From NCBI GenBank assembly GCA_001414345.1, contig LLCB01000075.1:124001-188000 (forward strand): 64,000 nt of DNA, in the 5' to 3' direction. Within the stretch, counting starts at the first letter, position 1, and every line of letters begins with the position of its first letter. A model generated the notes under the pieces. That model was not told the DNA's origin. It did no database searches and worked only from the letters and a program-made list of their open reading frames with translations. Shown one piece after another: positions 56,199 through 64,000 of the stretch. The translations under genes and the position numbers were made by a program. This DNA is from Hymenoscyphus infarciens. Taxonomy: Eukaryota; Ascomycota; Leotiomycetes; Helotiales; Helotiaceae.

Positions 56199-57777
56199 CT
56201 ACAAGTACAATCCTTCCGGCTCACCCTCACTCTTCGTCTTCAGCACACGTTCTCTCGCAGCCCGGAAATCGGCCATTTGAACACGCATACGTCTCTCTCT
56301 CAACGCCATAAGACCAGCTTCGGAACAGATAGCCTTGATATCAGCTCCTGACAAGTCATCCTTTTGGTTGATGAACTCCTCGAGGTCAACATCTTCGTTC
56401 AACGACATCTTGGAAGTATGGAGGGTGAAGATCTTGCGCTTGGTAACTTGATCCGGGTTCTCGAAGAGGATCTTTCGATCGATACGTCCAGGTCGGATCA
56501 ACGCAGGGTCGAGAGTGTCAATCTTGTTGGTAGCCATGATAACCTTGACATCTCCTCGGTCGTCGAAACCATCAAGTTGATTCAGAAGCTCCAGCATAGT
56601 ACGTTGAACTTCCTTCTCTCCTCCGGATGTAGACTCGTATCGTTTCGTACCAATCGCGTCGATCTCGTCAATAAATACAATGGATGGTGCATTTTCGGCA
56701 GCAACCTGGAGATTTATTAGTAAGTTTCAGAAATTCAATCGATCATTATTACACACCTGGAAAAGTTGCCGAACGAGCCTTGGTCCATCACCCAGGTATT
56801 TCTGAATCAACTCACTACCGACAATACGCAAAAATGTTGCACTTGTCTGGTTTGCGACGGCCTTTGCCAACAGAGTCTTTCCGGTACCTGGTGCACCATA
56901 AAGAATGACACCCTTTGGAGGTTTGATTCCCATCTCTTCGTATAGCTCGGGGTGGAGTAGGGGTAGTTCCACCGATTCTCGAACCTCCTGGATCTGATTC
57001 TCCAAACCTCCAATGTCCGCATACGATTCCGTTGGGGCTTTGTCGAGCTTCATGACTGTCACAAGAGGATCGGCATCATCAGTGAGAACACCAACGATGG
57101 ACACAGATTTGTGATGCAGTAAAACACTCGCACCAGGCTCCAACAGATCCTTGTCGACGAAAGACATGATGGAGACATAGTACTCGGGTCCGGTTGTGCT
57201 TGAAACGATGGCATGATCATCGTCAATCATCTCCTCCAAAGTACCAACACCCATCGGGCTTCCTCGCATGTCATCAACTCGTCCTCGCTCATCGGCATTT
57301 CGATCAAGGGCATCAGGATCACTACTGGCTGAGGCTGGTGCACCACCTTCCTTTGCTGACTTGGCTTTGCGAAGGCGTTCTTGGTTCTCGACGTATTCTT
57401 CTTCCAGTAGAAGATGATCGTGGATTCGCTGCATTCGGAGATATCTTAACTTGCATCGGGAGGTTGGATAAACGGCGGGTAGCTTGGCGGAGGCATTTGG
57501 ACCAGCAGCCTTGCGCTTCTTACGCCCAATTCTAGTTGTTGGTCGTGGCGGAGGTTCGTACTTTGGCTTCTCCTTCTGCGGTCGCAAATGTAATTAGCAA
57601 TCCCATCTCGGCGCTACTTCCCATTCCATCCTAGATGTGTATTCGTACCTTCTTGTCCTTTTCATCTTTGTTATCTCCTCCTTGCCCAGCACCACCACCC
57701 ATGCCAGACTGTTGATTGCCCTAAAGAGTGCATATTAGATTTGGTTGATAAACGGGCAGATCATAACAGCTTACCAT
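56199..57777 (-). CDS. RPT2: 26S proteasome ATPase subunit Rpt2
   Basis: Four exons: 57777-57775 (the ATG alone), 57720-57649, 57575-56757 and 56705-56199, with introns of 54, 73 and 51 nt; 466 residues. The spliced N-terminus [11 protein letters not shown] is the conserved N-myristoylation site of Rpt2. Then follow a coiled coil ([18 protein letters not shown]), an OB domain, the AAA module with Walker A GAPGTGKT and Walker [27 protein letters not shown] (sensor and Arg finger), and the C-terminal gate-opening HbYX-type end GLYL. It is part of the hexameric unfoldase ring that opens the 20S gate. It pairs divergently with UBC1, another ubiquitin-system gene. Confidence 0.97.
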
Positions 57778-58637
57778 CTCGACTTCTGCTCTCTATCGGG
57801 AGATTGAAGAAAGCGTAAACTGTAGGAAGCTCAAGTAAGAAGGGGGCCGGTGATACCAGACCAATTCTGACGATGAAGTTGAGGTTGTTGTTGAGCTCCC
57901 GTCCTTGTCAGAGACGGCTCTTGCTTTAGCCAGGCGACAGACAACGCGAGGCAGGCGCTAGGTATAGGTAGTGGATTAAGGCTATTCACGTGACTGAGCA
58001 CATCGGAAGAAGGTGTCGGAAGAACATCGGAGACGCGACCCCCTGTCAACCCTCTTCCTGTCAGTGTTTGGGTGCCACTCGGTACAGCCAGCAGCAGCAG
58101 CCTTCCTTTTTGAACATCTATTTCATACTCGACCTCTGACTGGAACACGTACCACCAGAGAGGCAATCCTCGTTAATGTTTCGCGGGCATTATTCTTTGT
58201 TCCCCGACTTTCTCACAATTCTTCCAAAACTCCAAACATCAACAACTTCATTTGCTCCCTGGTTCCCCGCGCCGAGCTTGTCTTAGACTTCATTTGTACT
58301 TGGATACCCCGCCAGGCAGCCTAAGCGTCTCACCACGGAACACCGCAGACGCCTGATACAACTCAACTCCAGCGAGGCTTCCTGTGAGTGCCTTGACTCG
58401 AATTCTGGATGAATCCATTCTTCAAGATCGATACCAACCCACCCCTCTATCAAGGAACTTCACTGATTCACATGGTCTCAAAACAGTCCAAATAATCACA
58501 CGACCCCAAGTCACGAACCGACTACAAAAGATAACCAGCCAACGCCCCTACTGAAAACGCTACTCCCCATACCTCCTCCTCTCCACCAAACACAAATACC
58601 TTCACCAAAACCTGCCGTACATTCCAAGCAGTCCAAA
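57778..58637. promoter_or_regulatory. divergent promoter region RPT2 / UBC1
   Basis: 860 bp between divergent ATGs. Short frames only. CACGTGAC occurs at 57987, and the UBC1 leader (58540-58637) is C/A-rich. I did not find a certain proteasome-box (GGTGGCAAA) sequence. Confidence 0.5.
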
Positions 58638-59422
58638 ATGACTTCCAACCGAATTCGCAGAGTGGCAAAGGAGCTGGCAGATATCCAGAACGACCATGAC
58701 TCCAGAATCTTCTGCGAGCCTTCCAATGATGGTGGTGACTTGAACCATTTGCGGGCAACTTTCCCTGGTCCCCCAGACACGCCGTATGAAGGAGGAACCT
58801 ACATTGTTGATATCAAGATCCCGCAAGAATACCCCTTCCGACCACCAGTCATGTTTTTCACAACCAAACTCTGGCACCCCAATGTCAGCTCCCAAACTGT
58901 AAGTTCTGCCGATTCACAAATCCTGTGATTTGGGCTAACAAATAACAGGGTGCTATTTGCCTTGACACTCTTGGTACAGCCTGGTCTCCAGTCCTTACAA
59001 TCAAATCCGCCTTGCTCTCCCTCCAATCCCTCCTCAGCACACCCGAACCCAAGGATCCACAAGACGCTGAGGTTGCTAGCATGTTGATGAACAACCCAGA
59101 ACAATTCCAACGTATCGCTCGCGAGTGGGCCATCAAGCATGCCTCTGCCCCCTCAAACACAACCTGGGACATTCAGTCTTCCAAGAGCATCCCCACCTCC
59201 AAACCAATGTCCAAGCAGGCACTTTCCAAGGAGGAGGAAATGAGAAAGTACCACGGCTACAACAAGGATCTCATTGATCGATTCGTGAACATGGGATTTG
59301 ATATTGACAGAGTCGTGGAGGCTTTTGAGTACGTCCATATCGATAAGAACAGTGGGGAGGACTATGAGCTTGAGGAGGCCTACATGGGAGATATCACTGC
59401 CAGGCTCTTGGGCGAACCATGA
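58638..59422 (+). CDS. UBC1: ubiquitin-conjugating enzyme E2, Ubc1 type with UBA
   Basis: Two exons (58638-58898, 58949-59422; 50-nt intron); 244 residues. The UBC fold shows the HPN motif (LWHPNVSSQTGAICLDTL) with catalytic Cys about residue 91, TAWSPVLTIKSALLSLQSLL and the YPFRPPVMFF strand. A linker leads to a C-terminal UBA domain (NKDLIDRFVNMGFDIDRVVEAFEY, ARLLGEP). A class II E2 with UBA is diagnostic of Ubc1/UBE2K, which builds K48-linked ubiquitin chains for proteasomal degradation. Confidence 0.95.
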
Positions 59423-60506
59423 AGAGATTTTTAGACAAAGGGGTAAATTGATGAACAACTTAGAAGCTTTACTCAAGCTGGTTTGATGACTTGCATGGCT
59501 TGGCGTTATTGGAGCGAGAATTTGCTTGGTTGGGGGATATATGGAGATGATGAAGATTCATCTAGCGCTTGGCCTTTGTTGCTAGTAAAGGACCAAGGTC
59601 GATATTATGATGTTTGCTTGCAGATTGTGATGTGGCTGCTATCATATATGTGTGCGTTTTTCTTTTGTTACAATAAAGGTGGTAAACTGACGTTGCATTG
59701 TGTTTTGTGATGGCTACCTACTGCAATTGTCCAAGCTTGATGTTTCTATCTCTGGTCGTTTGCCATGTGGCTTTGCTTGCTTGATGGTTTGGTGCATTAC
59801 CAGAATTACATATAAACACCAGGTCATTCAAGAAAATGGGATCGTTTCTTCGTTCATGCTCTCAATTGTGTATATCCTTGGAAAATATTTCCTTCTGCTG
59901 GTTCAATCTACCATAGTATCCTCTTCAACCCTCTGGTTATAGATAATACTTCATTGTTCAAGTGAATCAAATTTCGTCAATCCATGCTATACCCTGTTCC
60001 TGCCACGCAAACAACGTTGAGGCTCAATGGATGAGTTTCCCGTTGCTCCAAGAAGCGGGTCAAAAAGTCGTTGGCTATATCTCTTCTTCCTACAGGCGGG
60101 TTAGTCTATTTCCCACTGACGTGAGAGAGTGAATTGACAACCTCCTAGTACTGGAGTTTTTGATTCAGGGGGACTTGGTGACGATGATCATTGTGGATGG
60201 GCATTGACTTCAAAGATTTCCTCTTTTGCATGAGGTGGTACATTAATACGAGACGGAAACTGTGATTTCTAAACAGTAATAATTTATTAAAGTCATTGCC
60301 AATACAAATTTGTATCTTTTTGCGTGTACACACATGAATCAAATGAAAATAGAATGTGTGAGAGAAATGATTTTCTGATATGCCTTGATCGTAATAATTC
60401 AGACCCTCCCTATTTCTTCAACCCAGCCGCCCAAAATCAAACCAATTCTTCTAGAAAGCTAGAATACGTAAACATATACCTCTTACCACATCAAATTCAA
60501 TAAAAG
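59423..60506. other. 3' flank of UBC1 and intergenic
   Basis: No gene seen in 1.1 kb. T/G-rich at first, then AT-leaning towards the MITE. Confidence 0.5.
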
Positions 60507-60545
60507 AATCGTTCAATGAAAGCAGTATAGTCACGAATTCCTATA
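60507..60545. repeat. 39-bp direct repeat, left copy
   Basis: Matches 61045-61083 at 36 of 39 positions (core GAAAGCAGTATAGTCACGAA). It abuts the left end of the MITE. Confidence 0.9.
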
Positions 60546-61043
60546 CAGTGAGTTACGAGTTAAGCTTCCCTTTTAATAATATTTTATAAACCGTACGTTT
60601 TTAGAAAATTTCTTATTTCTTAGACCCTCTTTCCCTCTTTACTTAATAATAACGTATATTATTATATCCTTAGGAATAGCTAATAAGAGCTCTATACCTC
60701 CTTTCTTACTCTATAAACTTTTCAGGAAGAAAACAGATACTTTTATATATATCTAAATTCTTATAAGGTCTTAGTAGAACTTTATAAAAGTATAAAAAGC
60801 TTTCTTATAAAAGGGGTTTTTTCTAAAGATTAACTATTATTAAGTTTAATCTTATTATACTTACTTAGATATATTAATAAATAGAGAAGCGGTATAAGAG
60901 GATATATTAGTTCTTTCTAGCTAGGTCTTATATCTTAAAGAGTACTTTATTTTTCTATTTTCCAAAATATATAAGGAAAAAACCTAGGAAGAAAAAAGCA
61001 CGGTTTATAAAATATCGAGGGAAGTTTAACTCGCAACTCATAG
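60546..61043. mobile_element. 498-bp AT-rich MITE with TA target duplication
   Basis: Inverted ends of 25 bp: the left starts CAGTGAGTTACGAGTTAAGC and the right, read inwards, starts CTATGAGTTGCGAGTTAAAC. Homology continues inward to TTTTATAAACCGT, about 48 bp in. Differences are mainly G/A transitions. TA lies on both sides (60544-60545, 61044-61045). The interior is very AT-rich with no coding capacity. TA plus CAGTG-type ends suggest a Tc1/mariner-driven MITE mutated by RIP, of a different family from 28512-29031. Confidence 0.75.
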
Positions 61044-61044
61044 T

Positions 61045-61083
61045 AATCGTTTTATGAAAGCAGTATAGTCACGAATTCCTGTA
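61045..61083. repeat. 39-bp direct repeat, right copy
   Basis: Right copy of the repeat that brackets the MITE. It differs from the left copy at three positions. Confidence 0.9.
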
Positions 61084-61418
61084 ACTCGGTGGATCTGTTG
61101 AGGAATATGAAAAGGTAGGTCGTGTGTTTGAAATAACCGAGATTTGACTTCAAGGGAAATTGGGAAATGTCTCTACAGGGTGGAAATGTATGTCCCTTTC
61201 TGGCGCCCGGTGCCACTACCTTTCACAACATTGTGTCTACTGTAGGAAAAAACGTGGAAACATTAAATAAACCCAAAAGAACATACTCTCTAGACTGTAA
61301 TTAATAAGTATAGAAAGTCTCGTGAGTTTTAGATTTCGTCACTATTGGATCTTCTTTCAACATAGGTCCACCTCATAAGTCAAACAGCCAACTTTGGGGA
61401 TAAGAGGTCTCGTTCGTC

Positions 61419-61763
61419 ATGGAGCCACAGCCCCGTCCCCCAATTGATCCAAAGGCCTTCTACAACGTAACTTCATGGATGAATGTGTGCCGCCGTCCAA
61501 AGGGGGAAAACATAAAGGACTTATACGACGGTATCTCCAGGCTAGTTAATAAGGAAAGCCCTGAAGATTCAGCTGTAACACAAGGGGAGGTTGTCTTTAC
61601 CGCCAGCTGTTGTTGGGCTGAGTTTGAGCAGCTTTTTTATGTTCCACAGGCTGAACTTGAAAGACACGCGGACGCCATCTCTTCTCCAGTTTACAGTAAA
61701 ATGTATGGCTCTCAATCTCTTGAACTTCGCCACTGGAATTCGATGAATGGAGCTAAAGAATGA
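61419..61763 (+). CDS. small orphan protein
   Basis: Single exon of 114 residues with a clean ATG (MEPQPRPPIDPKAFYNVTSW). Mixed composition with an ordered look (CCWAEFEQLFYVPQAELERHAD), no signal peptide, no recognised domain. In a decaying neighbourhood it may be a fragment. Confidence 0.4.
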   Translation: MEPQPRPPIDPKAFYNVTSWMNVCRRPKGENIKDLYDGISRLVNKESPEDSAVTQGEVVFTASCCWAEFEQLFYVPQAELERHADAISSPVYSKMYGSQSLELRHWNSMNGAKE

Positions 61764-62672
61764 TTGTACTCGTGGGGTTATTTGCAATTTGAGAGTAATG
61801 GGTGTTCTGGAATTCTAGCCACTTTGCAAAAAGTAACTTGATATTCTGTCCACCGGAATTTATATAACTGGGAACAGGAACTCGATATCATGTGTTGTAG
61901 TTCTCCAGTAGGAAATGTTTAGCCACAAAGTTCCTTTTTCAAAACCCAGGAATAAACAAGTAGCACAAGACTCCAATAACTGTCATATTATAGTATGAAA
62001 CCTATTTCAAATCAAACAAATAACGCCGACTTTCTAAGCGAGGCCCACCCGTCTTAGTTTCACTTCTCAAGGGAGGACTTTCTAATCAATCAGTTAGTAC
62101 CGCGTTCTCTGAACTTGATTGAAACACGCATTTAATCAAAGCTATCCTTGTAGAATTCCGAACGACTTTCTTCGAAATCTTTTCGTTCATTTTACTTATG
62201 TCAAATTGGTTTATTAATATTTAGACCTATATATTAACAGTTTACTTTTCTTGTTCTTACTTAAAAGTGACCTATCATAAACTTGACTTCATCTTTGTAT
62301 TCTAAGCCACTTATGTGATTTGAGAACTTTCCTTGTAGTCTTTGAACTGAATTTATTCCCAATTAGACACTTAAGGGAGTCAGTCGTATAAGTAGAACTC
62401 TTTTAAGAGCTTTTTAATGATTATTGGCTTTTCTCACTTACAAAGCCATTGGTTCTTGGAGGGGTAGTTTTGCGAGGCTGTGTCTCTACGAGGTTGGTTA
62501 TTGGTTAATAAATGGCTATCTATTAGAGCCCTGGGATTCAGGTTGTACGACAGTAAACCCTCTCAACTTACCTTAACTACAAATGATATCGTTAACCTTA
62601 GATCTATCCGCTCGTACCCTCTATATCATCGGTCTCCATAGAGAAGGCAGTGTGTTAGTTTACTGATCAGAT
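61764..62672. other. intergenic, AT-leaning
   Basis: No gene seen. The last 200 bases precede the HET relic. Confidence 0.45.
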
Positions 62673-64000
62673 ATGGAACAATCTATCTATAAGTCTCTTG
62701 ACGTTTTAAGATCCGAAATCAGGCTGTTGAAAGCATACATGGGAGAAACTGGCCAGTTTTACTACACGCTCATCACTCATTCAATGGCTGCTCTAAACAT
62801 AGATATAAACGAGGGGGTCAGTAGCGTAAAGAAGGGAAAAAGGTAGGATAATTCTTTGTAGACGATTTGATGGCACATGAAAGTTATGAAACTTCTTCTA
62901 AGAAATTGGTATATTGGACGCTCTTATATGTCTGGGGTGACCCAAAAGTTACGAAAAACACCATTGTGAATGGAAAACCCTTCGCAGCTACCACAAACCT
63001 CGCTACTGCCCTCGAACACTTCGCTAATTACGTCAATTTGAACGACTGTCCTTTTTGGATCGATGCAATCTGTATCAACCAAGAGGACATCAACGAAAGA
63101 AGCTCTCAAGTACAAATGACGGGTGCCATTTATAAAAATTGTGCTTTCGACTTGGCCTGGCTAGGCCCGGAGAGAAAACGCAGCTCCTAAGTTATTGAAA
63201 TCCTGAAACAGCTTGTTAATGAGGAACGTGCTAGTTCAGAGTCTCCTCTGGAGGTCCTTTCAAAGGGTGCTTCACAAGCCCTGTTAGATAAGTACAAGAT
63301 AGAAACCACAAATTCGACAATTCTTGCAACATTAGTTGACAGAAGCCAGGAGCTTTTGGATCTATTCGATTTAGATTCTCGACCATTCTGGTCACAGGCT
63401 TGAATATGTCAAGAACTAGTATTGGCACACAAGTTCATGTCCGTGTGTGGGCCGGCTGTTTTTACGTTGGCCGATGTTGGCGATGTCGTACATTGGGCTA
63501 ATAAGATACTCCTCGTTGCTGGACATGAAGATGTAAAAGGAGTAGATTGGTTCAACTTTCGAGAGTTTCCATTCACATTTCTGAGCACCACCACTAGCCT
63601 TCGACCCACGTTCCCCACAGGATACACTCTCTGCTCAGATTCGATAAGAAGCTGCATGGCATTTCGCAAAACACGTAATGGTTCACCGTGCGACCGATCC
63701 GAGAGACAAGGTATATAGCCTTTAGGAATGGCGGATATAGGGATGAAAGCAGACTACACCAAAACCACCGAATCCGTATATACCATCTTTGCCGCCACAT
63801 TATAAGGCCATATACCATTGGGAGAGTGGCTAGCTTTTTCTGGCATAGGACTTGGAGAAAGGTTGCCCAAACTTCCAACTTGGGTGATGGATTGGTCTGC
63901 TTTCCAAAGCTCCTCCTTTTAGATCTGAACCCGGCTCTTTTTTCAGCGGATGCCGGCATAATAGCTCTGTCCCAGCCAAGTGAGACTAAAGGGGATATTC
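62673..64000 (+). pseudogene. heterokaryon-incompatibility (HET) domain gene relic, cut by window end
   Basis: From ATG 62673 (IYKSLDVLRSEIRLLKAYMGE) the HET signature continues in another frame: YWTLLYVWGDPKVTKNTIVNG, NLATALEHF, FWIDAICINQEDINERSSQV, AIYKNCAFDLAWLGPE. In the same frame come TAA at 63188, then VIEILKQLVNEE, SRPFWSQA, TGA at 63401 (Trp expected) and ICQELVLAHKFM. Later ATDPRDKVYSL, GMADIGMKADYTKTTESVYTIF and LPTWVMDWS lie in shifted frames (about 63685 and a one-base loss at 63721). HET proteins trigger death on fusion of unlike hyphae. This copy is dead. Its 3' end is beyond the window. Confidence 0.82.

Noticed and set aside
60507..61083. att-like sites of an integrating element (39-bp direct repeats)
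   Set aside because: The enclosed 498 bp carries no recombinase or cargo, and the ends fit a TA-inserting MITE better.

Overview
The window reads as nuclear DNA of a filamentous ascomycete (Pezizomycotina; a Leotiomycetes-like fungus is my guess, not proven). The reasons are short introns, mostly 43-100 nt, with GTRNGT-type donors and CTAAC/CTGAC branch sites; a nuclear initiator tRNA; fungal-only families (Zn2Cys6 regulators, HET, fungal UbiA, fungal 2OG oxygenase); and AT-rich transposon relics whose C-to-T/G-to-A differences look like repeat-induced point mutation (RIP). All gene models are hand-spliced from the sequence. No rRNA, CRISPR array or plasmid-like feature is present.

Layout. 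1-2 kb: the 3' part of a NIPA-type Mg transporter, then an initiator tRNA-Met. 3.8-6.9 kb: gene-poor, with an O-methyltransferase relic lacking its catalytic core. 6.9-8.7 kb: two tandem members of a small unrecognised family whose third member lies at 20.9 kb. 8.9-13.2 kb: a Zn2Cys6 regulator, a secreted PAF-acetylhydrolase-like lipase and a small His/Arg-rich protein. 14.7-20.2 kb: a Sec72-like TPR protein and two large acidic unknowns. 23.5-27.1 kb: a second Zn2Cys6 regulator beside a broken UbiA prenyltransferase. 28.5-31.3 kb: a homeobox plus C2H2 gene with a TA-flanked MITE inserted in its 3' end. 32.6-34.2 kb: a broken P-loop ATPase. 34.4-36.6 kb: trimethyllysine dioxygenase (carnitine synthesis).

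The 38-48 kb block is housekeeping: ELP3 and the succinyl-CoA ligase alpha subunit, divergent over 301 bp, then AP-2 mu and a fungal 2OG-Fe(II) oxygenase-like gene that has lost a predicted iron ligand. 48.4-56.2 kb is poor: a membrane-anchored coiled-coil protein, weak ORFs and an MFS transporter relic. 56.2-59.4 kb holds the divergent ubiquitin-proteasome pair RPT2 and UBC1. From 59.4 kb to the end come a second MITE inside a 39-bp duplication, a small orphan ORF and a decayed HET-domain gene running off the window.

The window therefore alternates conserved housekeeping blocks (38-48 and 56-59 kb) with decaying accessory stretches. Five accessory genes are broken, and three of them (O-methyltransferase, P-loop ATPase, MFS) keep both protein ends but lack the middle. 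The most novel items are that deletion pattern, the three-member small family with an in-frame TAG in one member, and the two MITEs.
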